A stretch of DNA of 40,268 nt from an uncultured Bacteroidales bacterium (GCA_902763865.1 CACWTR010000022.1:1-40268), one strand, 5' to 3'; shown: positions 22,601-32,313, numbered from the stretch's first letter. Translations and numbers: made by a program. The notes: a model not told the origin generated them from the letters alone.

Positions 22601-25063
22601 ATGAAAACGAAGTATCTGATTCTGCTGCTCATGGCAGCAATTGTGGGCTATGTACCAGCCACAGCCAGGGACAAGAACGAAAAGAAGGACAAGACCGAAC
22701 AAGTCGCCAAGGGCAAGAAGCAGGAGGCGAAGGACAAAAAGGGCAAGGGCCTCTTCGGAAAGAAGAAGAAACAGAAAGGCCAGGAGGCTCAGGCTCCGAA
22801 GGACAGCGCGAAGGTCGAAAAGCCAAGCATCGACAGAAAAGGACTCTTCCACGTCACGAAGGTGAAGAACGACTGGTTCTTCGAGATTGCCGACTCGCTG
22901 CTGGGCCGCGAGTTCCTGACCACAACCCGCTACACCTCCACTCCCTCCAACAGCGGCTGGTTCGGCGGTGAGCAAGTCAACGGAGAGACGCTCTACTTTG
23001 AGTCAGCTCCCGACGACCGTCTGCTGCTTCGCGCCAGCCTGCTCATCAACTATGCCGACACGACGCAGAAAATCAACCGAGCCATCACCATCAGCAACGA
23101 GAACCCCATCATCGGCTCCTTCAAGGTGGAGAGCCACAAGGACGGCTTATATAAAATAAAGGTGAACGACTTCTTCAACCAGGACAACCCCGCCATCGGC
23201 CTCTCGAAGAGCATCAAGGACGGCTTTGGCCTGCAAGGTCAGATAGGCGATGCCTCCTACATCGAGGACATCAAGTCCTTCCCCATGAACACGGAAGTCC
23301 GTCTCGTCAAGACCTTTGCCGCAGGCGGAAACTCCCTCATCACGAACCGTGCCACCGGACGCGCCACATTCGGACTGAACATCAGCTTCGTTCTCCTGCC
23401 CGAGAAGCCCATGATGCGCCGATACTTCGACCCGCGCGTAGGCTACTTCACCGACGACTACACCAGCTACTCCGACAGCCAGCAGCGCGTGGAAGAGAAG
23501 CGCTTCATCACCCGATGGCGACTGGAACCCAGGCCCGAGGACGTGGAGAAGATGCGTCGCGGCGAACTGGTTGAACCCGTCAAGCCCATCGTCTATTACA
23601 TCGACCCCGCCACGCCCAAGCAGTGGCGCAAGTACCTCATCCAGGGCGTCAACGACTGGCAGGCAGCCTTCGAGAAGGCAGGATTCAAGAATGCCATACA
23701 CGCCGAGGAATGGCCCGAAAACGACTCCACAATGAGCATGGAGGATGCCCGCTTCAGCTGCATACGCTACCTGGCAAGCCCCATCGAGAACGCATACGGC
23801 CCAAACGTACACGACCCGCGCACGGGCGAAATCATCGAGAGCCACATCTGCTGGTACCACAACGTCATGAGCCTTGTCCACGACTGGTACATGGTACAGT
23901 GCAGCAGCATCGACGAAGCTGCACAGAAGATGAACTACGACGAAGAGCTCATGGGACAACTCATCCGCTTTGTCTCCAGCCACGAAGTCGGCCACACACT
24001 CGGCCTGCGCCACAACTTCGGCAGCAGCTCCACCGTGCCCGTCGATAGCCTTCGCGACAAAGCATGGGTCGAAGCACACGGACATACGCCCTCCATCATG
24101 GACTACGCACGCTTCAACTACGTTGCACAGCCCGAGGACGGCATCTCGCACGTCGGCATCTTCCCCCGCATCAACGACTACGACAAATGGGCCATTCAGT
24201 GGGGCTACACGCCTATGCTCGATGCCAAGGACGAGGACGAAGACCACCGCATGCTGGAACCCATGACGCTCCGCGCACAGCAGAACAAGCGCCTCTGGTG
24301 GGGCGACGGAGAGAGCGAGTACCGCGACCCGCGGCGCCAGACTGAAGACCTGGGCGACGACCCCGTCAAGGCCAGTCGCTACGGCATTCTGAACCTCAAG
24401 CGCGAGCTCCTCAGCCTGCCCGAGTGGACACAGGACGACGACAAGGACCTCTACTGGTCGGGCATTGAGCGTATGCACAGCCAGATGCGCTCACAATTCC
24501 TGCGCTACATGGGCCACGTCATACGCAACATCGGCGGCTACCGCATCAACTTCCAGCCCAAAGGCTCGCTCGAACCCGTCTTTGTGCCGCAGCCACTCGA
24601 CAAACAGAAGGCAGCACTCAGCTTCATTGACGAGCAGGCACTCAACGAACCCACATGGCTCCGCGACCTCAGCTATGCCGGAAGACTCTGGAGCGACCCT
24701 CAGCAAGTCACCAACGGCGTAGGACAGTATGTCGTCACGAACCTGATGAACCGCCTCGATGCCCTCAACGACCTCTATAAGCCGCAGGCATATCTGGCTG
24801 ACCTCACCAAGCTTATCTTCACCGAACTGGACAACAACAAGAAGGTAACGCCCTACCGCGTTGCTCTGCAAAACACAATGTACCTGCACCTGAGCCGCGC
24901 CTACGGCAATGGCAACCAAGCCGTCCGCCCCGCCGTGCTCTACACGCTTCAGCAGCTCGAGCGCAAGACGAAGGCTGCCGCTCAGAAAGCCCCCGATGCT
25001 GAAAGCCGCGCTCACTGGGCCAGCCTACACGACCAGATTGGCCGACTGCTCACTTGGAAGTAG
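22601..25063 (+). CDS. Secreted zinc-dependent metalloprotease (DUF5117/DUF5118-type, metzincin)
   Basis: 820-aa exported protein with a signal peptide (1-22, ending ATA) and then a very Lys-rich linker (about 24-75). A beta-rich N-terminal region follows, then a catalytic domain with the extended zinc motif HEVGHTLGLRH (H461, E462, H465, H471) and a Met-turn in SIMDYARF (M500), so it is metzincin-like. The C-terminal roughly 250 residues are helical. This organisation matches the large zinc-dependent metalloproteases widespread in Bacteroidetes, whose substrates are mostly unknown. It is monocistronic, divergent from ileS, and ends at a strong terminator. The poly-Lys linker may hold the protein at the anionic cell surface; that is inference. 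Confidence 0.9.
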   Translation: MKTKYLILLLMAAIVGYVPATARDKNEKKDKTEQVAKGKKQEAKDKKGKGLFGKKKKQKGQEAQAPKDSAKVEKPSIDRKGLFHVTKVKNDWFFEIADSLLGREFLTTTRYTSTPSNSGWFGGEQVNGETLYFESAPDDRLLLRASLLINYADTTQKINRAITISNENPIIGSFKVESHKDGLYKIKVNDFFNQDNPAIGLSKSIKDGFGLQGQIGDASYIEDIKSFPMNTEVRLVKTFAAGGNSLITNRATGRATFGLNISFVLLPEKPMMRRYFDPRVGYFTDDYTSYSDSQQRVEEKRFITRWRLEPRPEDVEKMRRGELVEPVKPIVYYIDPATPKQWRKYLIQGVNDWQAAFEKAGFKNAIHAEEWPENDSTMSMEDARFSCIRYLASPIENAYGPNVHDPRTGEIIESHICWYHNVMSLVHDWYMVQCSSIDEAAQKMNYDEELMGQLIRFVSSHEVGHTLGLRHNFGSSSTVPVDSLRDKAWVEAHGHTPSIMDYARFNYVAQPEDGISHVGIFPRINDYDKWAIQWGYTPMLDAKDEDEDHRMLEPMTLRAQQNKRLWWGDGESEYRDPRRQTEDLGDDPVKASRYGILNLKRELLSLPEWTQDDDKDLYWSGIERMHSQMRSQFLRYMGHVIRNIGGYRINFQPKGSLEPVFVPQPLDKQKAALSFIDEQALNEPTWLRDLSYAGRLWSDPQQVTNGVGQYVVTNLMNRLDALNDLYKPQAYLADLTKLIFTELDNNKKVTPYRVALQNTMYLHLSRAYGNGNQAVRPAVLYTLQQLERKTKAAAQKAPDAESRAHWASLHDQIGRLLTWK

Positions 25064-25088
25064 CATACCCCTCAGGATACAAACAACG

Positions 25089-25133
25089 AAACAGACGTGT
25101 CTCATTGGCGATTGAGACACGTCTGTTTTTCTT
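25089..25133. terminator. Intrinsic terminator of the metalloprotease gene
   Basis: Perfect 16-bp stem (25089-25104 with 25113-25128, arm AAACAGACGTGTCTCA), 8-nt loop, then TTTTT on the plus strand. The minus side reads TTTCGTTGTTTG, so it may also stop the converging operon. Confidence 0.9.
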
Positions 25134-25136
25134 TGT

Positions 25137-25280
25137 CCTCACGTCGCGGGGACAATATCCTCACGTCGATTTCTTTGCTCCATCGCGATGAAGCAATTGC
25201 ATCTACATGTATGTGCAATCACTCCATGACGATGAAGCAATCAACACGTCGCGTCATGCCGGACAAGACATGACGTGAGG
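25137..25280. repeat. Concentric double palindrome, copy 2, within an outer inverted repeat
   Basis: The 66-nt core (25175-25240) matches copy 1 at 60 of 66 positions: inner palindrome 25196-25219, outer arms 25175-25186 and 25229-25240, both sets centred on the same point. Around it, CCTCACGTC occurs at 25137-25145 and 25159-25167, and its reverse complement GACGTGAGG at 25272-25280. It lies between two converging genes and encodes nothing. Confidence 0.8.
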
Positions 25281-25306
25281 GGGAAACGAAGCAGCGTTCA
25301 AAAAGC

Positions 25307-26002
25307 TCAGGATACGCTCTGGCAGAAAGCCTCGTATGACTGTTCGAGCCGAGCAATCTGGTAGGGCTGAAGGCGAAGGGAAAAGGTTCCGGAGAGTTCG
25401 TCAAGGCCAAAAGCCACCTTGATGATACTGGCCAGGTTGAAGCTCATACCTGTGCCACGCTTCATCAGCTGACGGGCCACTTTCAGCACCTCCGTCCGGT
25501 CATGCTCGATGTAACGCAGCGAGCGCAACAAAAGGAAAAGGCAGGGAAGCGTGTCGATGCGGACAAGATAGACCATCTGCTCGCGCCCCTTCGCTATGCC
25601 CATGACGGTGAAAAGCTCTTCCACCATCTGTGGTGTACGAAGCTCCGGCAAGAGCAGCAGGGCAACCTTCTGCTGCTCGATGGCATTGAACTCGGAGGCA
25701 AGCCGCGCAAAAGGCTGGTCGGAGAGGCTGGCCGTGCCGCGAGACAGTCGGACAAGGAAAGTCTTCATAAGCGTGATGAGATAGGCACGGCTGTCGTGGC
25801 GGACGAGGGCTGAGGTCAGCTGCCAGTAGAGGTCGGTCTGCACATCCGTGAGCATTCGCTCGCCAAGCATGTAGCCCGCGGTACGCTGTTCGCTTCTGGA
25901 AAATGAATCCAGCAGGCTGAGAAGTTCCTCGGCGTCACCTGTCGCGACGGATGGCAGAAGCTTCAGCTCGATGGATTTGCTGTAGTGTCGGTCGGCAGAC
26001 AT
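25307..26002 (-). CDS. Hypothetical protein (231 aa), all-helical
   Basis: Not recognised. The sequence lacks a signal peptide and membrane segments, is rich in Leu, Arg and Glu, and is predicted to be helical throughout, in a pattern reminiscent of HEAT/TPR-like repeats (ALVRHDSRAYLITLMKTF, QQKVALLLLPELRTPQMVEE, LPCLFLLLRSLRYIEHDR). It starts 24 nt after the M23 peptidase gene on the same strand and is the last gene of the minus-strand run that begins with lepA. Codon use is like that of the neighbours. A scaffold or adaptor role would fit a repeat-helix protein, but nothing in the sequence proves it. Confidence 0.75.
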   Translation of the reverse strand: MSADRHYSKSIELKLLPSVATGDAEELLSLLDSFSRSEQRTAGYMLGERMLTDVQTDLYWQLTSALVRHDSRAYLITLMKTFLVRLSRGTASLSDQPFARLASEFNAIEQQKVALLLLPELRTPQMVEELFTVMGIAKGREQMVYLVRIDTLPCLFLLLRSLRYIEHDRTEVLKVARQLMKRGTGMSFNLASIIKVAFGLDELSGTFSLRLQPYQIARLEQSYEAFCQSVS

Positions 26003-26026
26003 AGGTAAAATTCGATGAAACAGCGT

Positions 26027-26662
26027 TTAGTCTTCTATTTCTTCCGCGGTGAACTTCAGGCTACCGTTTTTCAGGCGAGTGACGACGAATATCTGTCGGC
26101 GAAGAGCGTGACGGGCATGGTCGAAGATGCGCTCTGAGTCGAAAGCCTTGCCCCGGACGCGTGTCTCGAAATGCAAGTGGTCGGTGGTGGCGCGTCCTGT
26201 ACGCCCCTCTAAGCCGACAGGATCGCCGGCATGCAGCCACTGACCCACGCGGACCAGGTTGCGCGAATGGTGGCTGTAGAGCGTCTCGAGGCCATTGGCG
26301 TGACGAAGAATGACGCAGTTGCCATAGCCGTAATGCGGACCGGAAAGGATGACTTCGCCGGGAAAGGCTGCACGCGTCGTGTCGCCGACATGGGTCTTGA
26401 TGTCGGTGCCGGAATGATGGCGCGCACCGCCAAAGGGACTGAGAAACCTGGCTCCGGGCAACGGATAGCACCACTCCTCCTCCGTGTAGTTGGCAAAGTT
26501 GATGGTAAACTGGCTGCCGCCGGCAAACGGGTCCTTGGCCGCCTCCACCTTCATGACCTGCCACTCGTCAATGTCCGGCGTTACGTCCTGAGCATAAATC
26601 ATTGAACTTTGAACATTGAACAATGAACAATGAAGAAGTAGGCAAAGTAAAATTCTGTTCAT
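26027..26662 (-). CDS. Secreted M23-family (LytM-type) peptidase
   Basis: Probable cell-wall endopeptidase or LytM-like regulator, 211 aa. The M23 core shows the zinc ligands in HHSGTD (H83, D87) and DHLHFE (H162, H164) with the additional SHH at 130-132. All catalytic residues are present, so activity is plausible. The start at 26662 is chosen because it gives a signal peptide (MNRILLCLLLHCSLFNVQSS then MIYAQ). Remarkably, the part HCSLFNVQSS is encoded by a 35-nt tract of five heptanucleotide units (26600-26634), in which loss or gain of one unit would shift the frame. A later ATG (Met21) would leave a leaderless protein. It lies 43 nt behind pgeF and 24 nt before the last operon gene. Confidence 0.88.
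   Translation of the reverse strand: MNRILLCLLLHCSLFNVQSSMIYAQDVTPDIDEWQVMKVEAAKDPFAGGSQFTINFANYTEEEWCYPLPGARFLSPFGGARHHSGTDIKTHVGDTTRAAFPGEVILSGPHYGYGNCVILRHANGLETLYSHHSRNLVRVGQWLHAGDPVGLEGRTGRATTDHLHFETRVRGKAFDSERIFDHARHALRRQIFVVTRLKNGSLKFTAEEIED
26600..26634 (-). repeat. Heptanucleotide tract inside the M23 peptidase signal peptide
   Basis: Minus strand: TTCATTG, TTCATTG, TTCAATG, TTCAAAG, TTCAATG, five consecutive 7-nt units in three variants. The unit is not a multiple of three. Similar words (TTCATTGTTCAATG) are common intergenic repeats in Prevotella-type genomes; here they are translated. Confidence 0.85.
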
Positions 26663-26705
26663 CTCCAAGCTATGAATTATGCTTCCACTAATTATAATTA
26701 ATGAA

Positions 26706-27347
26706 TTATAAATTGATAAAGATTCCGTTGTAGTTGCGTCCCGTGTTGATGGTTTCGCGGCGGGCACTGTAGAAGTCATCGCACGCGCGTGTGCACGTAC
26801 TTTGTATATATATGTCTTTTACGCCTTCCTGTTCCAGGAGCCAACGGTTAGCTTCCCACAGGTCGATATGCCAAGCCCCTACCCTTTTTGCAATACGTTC
26901 CATTGGGAATCCTGCTGCGCGGAACGCTTCATAGACTTCGTCCCCCACCTCGAACCATTCGAGCGAGATTCCCGGTCCAATGATGGCATGAAGGTCAGCC
27001 GGGCTGTGAGGTTGCATCTGCCTGATGGTCTTCTGAACGATGCGGGACACCGTTCCGCGCCAGCCGGCATGGGCAGCAGCCACGATGCGCTGGTGTGTGT
27101 CGTAGAGAAGGACAGGAATACAATCAGCCGTCTTGACGCAGGCACAAAGTCCGGGCTTGTCGGTAATGACGGCATCTGTCGCATCCGGACGACCGGCTTC
27201 ACTCATCCAGCAGACATGGTCGGAATGAACCTGCCGAGGCAAGGCAAGCTCTTCAAGACGAAGTCCCAGCGCCTCTACCCCACAGTCCCGGCCTGTCGTG
27301 AAGGCGGTAAGCCAGGAGGGAGTCTTGTAAATGATGAGGTTATTCAT
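26706..27347 (-). CDS. pgeF: Purine nucleoside phosphorylase-type multicopper-fold protein (YfiH/PgeF, laccase-domain)
   Basis: Member of the YfiH/LACC1 family, reported as purine nucleoside phosphorylase/adenosine deaminase enzymes and, as PgeF, as peptidoglycan editing factor. 213 aa. Motifs: QVHSDHV near residue 42, [20 protein letters not shown], and [15 protein letters not shown], which hold the metal-binding His and Cys residues (H in QVH, C in KTADC, H in AHAGW). I chose ATG 27347, which overlaps the obg stop by 8 nt; an upstream Met adds eight residues inside obg. Next to an M23 peptidase, a cell-wall quality role would make sense, while adk and hpt upstream would equally suit purine metabolism. 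Confidence 0.92.
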   Translation of the reverse strand: MNNLIIYKTPSWLTAFTTGRDCGVEALGLRLEELALPRQVHSDHVCWMSEAGRPDATDAVITDKPGLCACVKTADCIPVLLYDTHQRIVAAAHAGWRGTVSRIVQKTIRQMQPHSPADLHAIIGPGISLEWFEVGDEVYEAFRAAGFPMERIAKRVGAWHIDLWEANRWLLEQEGVKDIYIQSTCTRACDDFYSARRETINTGRNYNGIFINL

Positions 27348-28512
27348 CTTCCTCGTAGATGAAGTCATCAAACTCTTCTGCGTCCTCTATGGCATCTTCG
27401 TCGGCAATGATGATTTCCTCGTCTTCACCTTCGTCCATGAGTTCCTGACGAAATGCTGCGAAGTCCTTGTCGCGATGGACGATGCTTTCCTGTTGCGTAA
27501 TGGCAGCTATCTTGCCCGACTCGCTGTTCAAGGCTGTCCAGAGAAGGTCCTTCAGCTGGTCGAGCCCGAAGCCTGTCACTGCGCTGATGAAGACGTGCGG
27601 CAGGTCCTCGGGCAAGTCTTCGGAGAGCATCTGCCGGAGCTCATCGTCGAGCAGGTCGCTCTTTGTAATGGCAAGTATCCGCTGTTTGTCGAGCATCTCC
27701 GGATTGAAGTTGCGTAACTCGCTCAACAGCACTTCGTACTCGCGGCGGATGTCATCGGTATCGCCTGGGACCATAAAGAGCAGAAGGGAGTTACGCTCGA
27801 TGTGACGCAAGAAGCGAAGGCCAAGCCCGCGCCCCTCGGAGGCACCTTCGATGATACCGGGTATGTCGGCCATGACGAAGGAGCGTCCGTCACGATAAGG
27901 CACAATGCCGAGCGACGGCTCCATCGTCGTAAAGGGATAGTTGGCGATTTTAGGCCGGGCACTGGACAGGGCACTCAGCAACGTGCTCTTTCCTGCATTG
28001 GGAAAGCCAACGAGTCCTACGTCAGCCAACAGCTTGAGTTCAAGAATGACAGTACGCTCCATCATGGGCTCGCCGGGCTGGGCGTAGCGTGGAGCCTGAT
28101 TGGTGGCTGTGGCGAAATGCTTGTTGCCCATACCGCCACGACCACCTTTGAGGAGCATAACGACCTGTCCGTCGTCCGTAACGTCGCAAAGGTACTGCCC
28201 TGTCTCGGCATCATAGACAACCGTGCCGCATGGGACATCGATATAGCGGTCCTCGCCATCGGCACCCGTACTGCCGCTTGCGCCGCCGTTGCCGCCGTGA
28301 CCGGCAAAGACATGTCGCTCGTAGCGAAGATGCAGCAACGTCCAGTAATTGTGGTTGCCTCGCAGATAGACATGCCCGCCACGTCCGCCATCGCCTCCGT
28401 CCGGACCGCCGTTAGGAACATACTTGGCGCGGTGCATGTGCATAGAGCCACGACCACCCTTACCCGAGCGGCAGCATATCTTGACGTAATCTACGAAGTT
28501 CGACTCTGCCAT
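27340..28512 (-). CDS. obg: GTPase Obg (CgtA), ribosome-assembly factor
   Basis: Essential GTPase acting in late 50S assembly and stress signalling. 390 aa. Gly-rich Obg fold at the N-terminus ([34 protein letters not shown]), G1 GFPNAGKS (169-176), G3 DIPG (216-219), and the NKxD equivalent TKSD. The C-terminal tail is very acidic ([20 protein letters not shown]), an extension of the family that varies in length. The start ATG shares one base with the adk stop (TAATG). The switch order and Obg fold distinguish it from Era or HflX. Confidence 0.97.
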   Translation of the reverse strand: MAESNFVDYVKICCRSGKGGRGSMHMHRAKYVPNGGPDGGDGGRGGHVYLRGNHNYWTLLHLRYERHVFAGHGGNGGASGSTGADGEDRYIDVPCGTVVYDAETGQYLCDVTDDGQVVMLLKGGRGGMGNKHFATATNQAPRYAQPGEPMMERTVILELKLLADVGLVGFPNAGKSTLLSALSSARPKIANYPFTTMEPSLGIVPYRDGRSFVMADIPGIIEGASEGRGLGLRFLRHIERNSLLLFMVPGDTDDIRREYEVLLSELRNFNPEMLDKQRILAITKSDLLDDELRQMLSEDLPEDLPHVFISAVTGFGLDQLKDLLWTALNSESGKIAAITQQESIVHRDKDFAAFRQELMDEGEDEEIIIADEDAIEDAEEFDDFIYEEDE

Positions 28513-29090
28513 TACTTCACTTTATCCAGGAATTCGAAGATAGAGGCTATCATGCTTTCCTTTGTCGGGGTATTGGCCCAGTAGAAGGTGTGACGGATGC
28601 CTTCACGCTCGAACCACTCGATGAGGGGAGCCGTCTGATTGTGATAAACATCGAAGCGCTTCTTGATGGTCTCCTCGTTGTCATCCGCACGTCCCTGTTC
28701 CTTGGCACGGTTCAGGAGACGGGCCATGAGGACGTCTTCCTCGACCACAAGTTCAATCATCAGGCCAAGCTCATGTCCGCGCTCGGCAAGCATCTTCTTC
28801 AAGGCTTCAGCCTGAGCAATAGTACGGGGGAAGCCGTCGAAAATAACTCCCTTGCCTGTCGGCTGTGCATCGTAGGTCTTAGCCAATATGTCTATCATGA
28901 GGTCATCGGGAATGAGTTGACCATTGGAGATGTAGCCTTGAGCCACCTTGCCAAGTTCTGTTCCATTCTTGATTTCAGCACGGAGTACGTCCCCCGTGCT
29001 GATATGTCCCATTCCGTACCTTGCTACAATCTCGTCGCTGTAGGTGCCTTTACCCGAACCCGGAGCACCGAAAATGATGATGTTCTTCAT
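28512..29090 (-). CDS. adk: Adenylate kinase
   Basis: Catalyses ATP + AMP to 2 ADP. P-loop GAPGSGKGT at 8-16, AMP-binding [10 protein letters not shown], and the conserved [13 protein letters not shown]. At 192 aa it is the short form without the Zn-type lid; the lid region ([15 protein letters not shown]) has no Cys ligands. It is coupled to obg (TAATG) and starts 21 nt after hpt. Clustering of hpt, adk and obg in Bacteroidetes joins purine salvage and energy charge with ribosome assembly. Confidence 0.97.
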   Translation of the reverse strand: MKNIIIFGAPGSGKGTYSDEIVARYGMGHISTGDVLRAEIKNGTELGKVAQGYISNGQLIPDDLMIDILAKTYDAQPTGKGVIFDGFPRTIAQAEALKKMLAERGHELGLMIELVVEEDVLMARLLNRAKEQGRADDNEETIKKRFDVYHNQTAPLIEWFEREGIRHTFYWANTPTKESMIASIFEFLDKVK

Positions 29091-29111
29091 TTATCTTGAA
29101 ATTTGAATTTA

Positions 29112-29660
29112 TTAACTTTGGATTAACGTGTAGATATCTTTTGTATTTCTGCCGAAGCCGTCGTAGTCAAGGCCGTAGCCTACGACAAAATCGTCGGGAA
29201 TCTCCAGGCAGCAGTAGCGCACGTCGAGTTCAACCTGCAGTTTGCTCGGTTTGAGCAGCAGAGTACAGACATCAACGCTGGCAGGATTATGTCCTTTCAG
29301 CGTCTCGAGCATGTGCACCATTGTAAGCCCCGTATCAATGATATCCTCGACAATGATAACCGGACGTCCTGTAATGTCAGTATTGAGGCCGATGATTTCA
29401 CGAATGCTGCCCGTCGTGTTTGTGCCCTGATAGGAGGCAAGCTTGACGAAGGAGATTTCGCAGGGAAGGTCCACCTCGCGCAGGAGGTCGGCAGCAAAGA
29501 TGAAGGAACCGTTCAGCACAGCCAAGAAGATAGGCTGAAGGCCCGCATAGTCGTGACTTATCTGGTCTGCGATGCGCTTAATCTGAAGTTTCAGCTCATC
29601 CTGCGGAACAGAGATGGCGAAAGTCTTGTCTTTGACCTGTATTGTCTTTTGTTCTTTCAT
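29112..29660 (-). CDS. hpt: Hypoxanthine phosphoribosyltransferase
   Basis: Purine salvage: hypoxanthine or guanine plus PRPP to IMP or GMP. 182 aa from the ATG at 29660 (MKEQKTIQVKDKTFAISVPQ); the 15 extra in-frame codons upstream overlap the Crp-like gene and are not conserved-looking. Motifs: the PRPP loop VEDIIDTGLT and the metal/base-binding C-terminal part VVGYGLDYDGFGRN, plus LNGSFIFAADLLR. It starts 13 nt after the Crp-like regulator gene on the same strand. Confidence 0.95.
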   Translation of the reverse strand: MKEQKTIQVKDKTFAISVPQDELKLQIKRIADQISHDYAGLQPIFLAVLNGSFIFAADLLREVDLPCEISFVKLASYQGTNTTGSIREIIGLNTDITGRPVIIVEDIIDTGLTMVHMLETLKGHNPASVDVCTLLLKPSKLQVELDVRYCCLEIPDDFVVGYGLDYDGFGRNTKDIYTLIQS

Positions 29661-29673
29661 TATAAAAAGTATG

Positions 29674-30324
29674 TTACTTCGTGACTGCATGTGTCCACCA
29701 TGCATCGTTCTGGTCTCGTGGCGTTGAGTTGTTCTTCACGGCTCCAGATATGGCAGCACCGCGTACACGGCTGAGCGTCTCGGGAGTCATCTGTAGGAAG
29801 CTGGCAATGTGAACCATCGGAGCACGAAGGATGATTTCAGGTTTTTCGCGAAGAAGGCGGTCATAACGCTCGGCAGCATTCTCGAAGCGCTGACTGTCGG
29901 CATGTTCCTGACTGCTGATGGCTACATGCTCAAGTATCTTGCGATAGAGCATTTCCATCTCTTGGTTACGTGCCATGAGACTGTGCAGGCCATCGTATGG
30001 AATGGCATAGAGCTGAGTATTCTCGAGTGCCTCGACAATGAGGCGGCTGGGCTCCTGCTTCAAGAAACTCTCGATGCAGAAGACTATGCGTCCCTCGAAA
30101 GAAAAGTGCTCCGTGACATCCTTTTTATTCTTATAATAGTATTGCCGCACCATTCCTTTCTCTACGAAATAGAGTGCACGGCACACTTTTCCCTCCTCCA
30201 GAATGGTGTCGCCCTTTTGGTACTTCAGGGGAACGAGAATGCTACTCAAGACATCGATTCCAGAGGGTGTCATGTGGCAATAGATGCGGGAAATTTCCCG
30301 TGCAATATCGCGGCGATTGTCCAT
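29674..30324 (-). CDS. Crp/Fnr family transcriptional regulator
   Basis: 216-aa regulator with an N-terminal cyclic-nucleotide-binding-type beta-roll (about 20-125; YQKGDTILEEGKVCRALYFV, RIVFCIESFL) and a C-terminal winged helix (APMVHIASFLQMTPETLSRV). No Fnr-type cysteine cluster is seen, so it is not an iron-sulfur oxygen sensor; the ligand is unknown. It lies 13 nt after lepA and 13 nt before hpt, inside a run of housekeeping genes, so it is probably expressed constitutively with them rather than from its own regulated promoter. Its targets cannot be inferred. Confidence 0.9.
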   Translation of the reverse strand: MDNRRDIAREISRIYCHMTPSGIDVLSSILVPLKYQKGDTILEEGKVCRALYFVEKGMVRQYYYKNKKDVTEHFSFEGRIVFCIESFLKQEPSRLIVEALENTQLYAIPYDGLHSLMARNQEMEMLYRKILEHVAISSQEHADSQRFENAAERYDRLLREKPEIILRAPMVHIASFLQMTPETLSRVRGAAISGAVKNNSTPRDQNDAWWTHAVTK

Positions 30325-30337
30325 ATTCCTTAATTAT

Positions 30338-32119
30338 TTAATCCAGTTTCAGCACAGCAAGGAAGGCTTTCTGCGGCACCTGTACGTTGCCTATCTGTTT
30401 CATACGCTTCTTACCTTTCTTCTGTTTCTCCAGCAACTTACGTTTGCGACTCACATCACCGCCATAGCACTTTGCCAGCACGTCCTTCCTGACTTGCTTC
30501 ACTGTTTCACGAGCTATAATTTTGGCTCCTATGGCAGCTTGTATCGCTATGTCAAACTGCTGGCGAGGCAACAGTTCTTTCAGTTTCTCGCACATGCGTC
30601 GGCCAAACGTCTCGGCGTTGTCGAAGTGGGTCAAGGTGGATAGGGCATCAACGGGTTCACCGTTGAGCAGGATGTCCATCTTGACCAACTTGCTCGGACG
30701 GTAGCCGTCCTGATGATAGTCGAATGAGGCATACCCCTTGCTGATGCTCTTCAGCTTGTCATAAAAGTCAATGACTATCTCGCCCAAGGGCATGGCATAC
30801 TGCAATTCTACACGATTGCCACTGATGTATTCCTGCTTGAGCAGCTCTCCGCGCTTGCCCAGGCAAAGTGTCATGATGGGGCCGATGAAGTTGGCCGTCG
30901 TGATGATAGATGCATGAATATAGGGTTCCTCGATGTGGTCAATGAGAGTCTGGTCCGGCATTCCGCTTGGATTGTGCACCTCCGTCACATTCCCTTGCTT
31001 GTCATAAACGAGGTACGAGACGTTAGGCACGGTTGTGATAACATCCATATCGAACTCGCGGTCGAGTCTTTCTTGGATAATTTCCATGTGAAGCAACCCT
31101 AGGAAACCGCAACGGAAACCGAAGCCGAGAGCAACGGAACTTTCCGGTTGGAATGTGAGGCTGGCATCGTTGAGCTGAAGCTTCTCGAGCGAAGCCCTCA
31201 GGTTCTCGAAGTCCTCCGTTTCGATAGGATAGACACCGGCAAAGACCATTGGCTTGACTTCTTCAAAGCCGGAAATGGCTTCCTTGCAAGGATTCAAGGT
31301 AGTCGTAATCGTATCGCCTACCTTTACTTCTGTTGCAGTCTTGATGCCGGAAACGATGTAACCTACATCTCCGCATTTCAATTCCTGTCTGGGCACCATG
31401 TCCATCTTCAGCACGCCGATTTCGTCAGCCTTGTACTCTTTGCCGGTATTGATGAACTGCACCTGGTCGCCGCTTCGCATCGTGCCGTTGACAATCTTGA
31501 AGTAGGCAATAATGCCGCGGAAGGAGTTGAATACAGAGTCAAAGATAAGTGCCTGCAATGGTGCAGTTTCATCCCCTTTGGGACAAGGGATACGCTCCAC
31601 GACAGCACGAAGGATATCCTCTACTCCCATGCCAGTCTTGCCGCTGGCTCTGATGATTTCTTCATGTTTGCAGCCAATGAGATCTACTATTTCGTCCTCA
31701 ACCTCATCAGGCATTGCATTGGGCATGTCGCATTTGTTGATGACGGGAATGATTTCCAGGTCATGGTCGATGGCCATGTAGAGATTGCTGATGGTCTGAG
31801 CCTGGACGCCTTGTGTGGCATCGACGACAAGCAAGGCTCCTTCGCAAGCTGCGATGCTGCGGCTCACCTCGTAGCTGAAATCGACGTGACCCGGAGTGTC
31901 AATGAGGTTCAGGATGTATTTTTCTCCATCGAGGGTGTACTCCATCTGTATGGCATGGCTCTTGATGGTGATGCCGCGCTCCTGTTCCAAATCCATATCG
32001 TCGAGCATCTGCCCTTTGGTCACGGTAATAGTCTTCGTATATTCAAGCAGACGGTCTGCCAGCGTACTCTTCCCGTGGTCAATGTGGGCTATGATGCAGA
32101 AGTTCCTAATGTGTTGCAT
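30338..32119 (-). CDS. lepA: Translation elongation factor 4 (LepA)
   Basis: Ribosome-associated GTPase that back-translocates or remodels stalled ribosomes. 593 aa from the ATG at 32119 ([21 protein letters not shown]1 at 11-18), matching the canonical start; the extra in-frame Met nine codons upstream is rejected. GTPase motifs DTPGHVDF and [11 protein letters not shown]-like domains, and the LepA-specific C-terminal region with [20 protein letters not shown] then [10 protein letters not shown] -7 element lies 25-32 nt upstream. It heads an eight-gene minus-strand run. Confidence 0.97.
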   Translation of the reverse strand: MQHIRNFCIIAHIDHGKSTLADRLLEYTKTITVTKGQMLDDMDLEQERGITIKSHAIQMEYTLDGEKYILNLIDTPGHVDFSYEVSRSIAACEGALLVVDATQGVQAQTISNLYMAIDHDLEIIPVINKCDMPNAMPDEVEDEIVDLIGCKHEEIIRASGKTGMGVEDILRAVVERIPCPKGDETAPLQALIFDSVFNSFRGIIAYFKIVNGTMRSGDQVQFINTGKEYKADEIGVLKMDMVPRQELKCGDVGYIVSGIKTATEVKVGDTITTTLNPCKEAISGFEEVKPMVFAGVYPIETEDFENLRASLEKLQLNDASLTFQPESSVALGFGFRCGFLGLLHMEIIQERLDREFDMDVITTVPNVSYLVYDKQGNVTEVHNPSGMPDQTLIDHIEEPYIHASIITTANFIGPIMTLCLGKRGELLKQEYISGNRVELQYAMPLGEIVIDFYDKLKSISKGYASFDYHQDGYRPSKLVKMDILLNGEPVDALSTLTHFDNAETFGRRMCEKLKELLPRQQFDIAIQAAIGAKIIARETVKQVRKDVLAKCYGGDVSRKRKLLEKQKKGKKRMKQIGNVQVPQKAFLAVLKLD

Positions 32120-32143
32120 ATATGACGTAAAAGTATTCCGAGG

Positions 32144-32151
32144 CAAAGTTA
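32144..32151 (-). promoter_or_regulatory. -7 element upstream of lepA
   Basis: Minus strand TAACTTTG (32151-32144), 25 nt before the lepA ATG. No good -33 element is found at 19-21 nt. It probably drives the lepA-to-hypothetical run. Confidence 0.5.
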
Positions 32152-32313
32152 CAAAATTAAATCAAGATATGAGAGGAAAATGCCAAGAAAATATAAGAAA
32201 AGGAAACAAATCACACAACAAGGGTGCTGTGTCGGCATTACGTTAGTGAAAGTGACACAGCAAAGCAACCGACAAATCCCTTCCACCGAAGACAATCGAA
32301 GGTGTAATAAAAG

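Noticed and set aside
23147-24478. Minus-strand open frame of 443 codons opposite the metalloprotease
   Set aside because: It lies entirely inside the metalloprotease, whose zinc motif is intact; no promoter or ribosome-binding site.
32225-32262. Hairpin TGCTGTGTC with GACACAGCA upstream of lepA as a terminator or small RNA
   Set aside because: Only 9 bp with a 20-nt loop, no T-run on either strand and no promoter; kept only as a weak structure.
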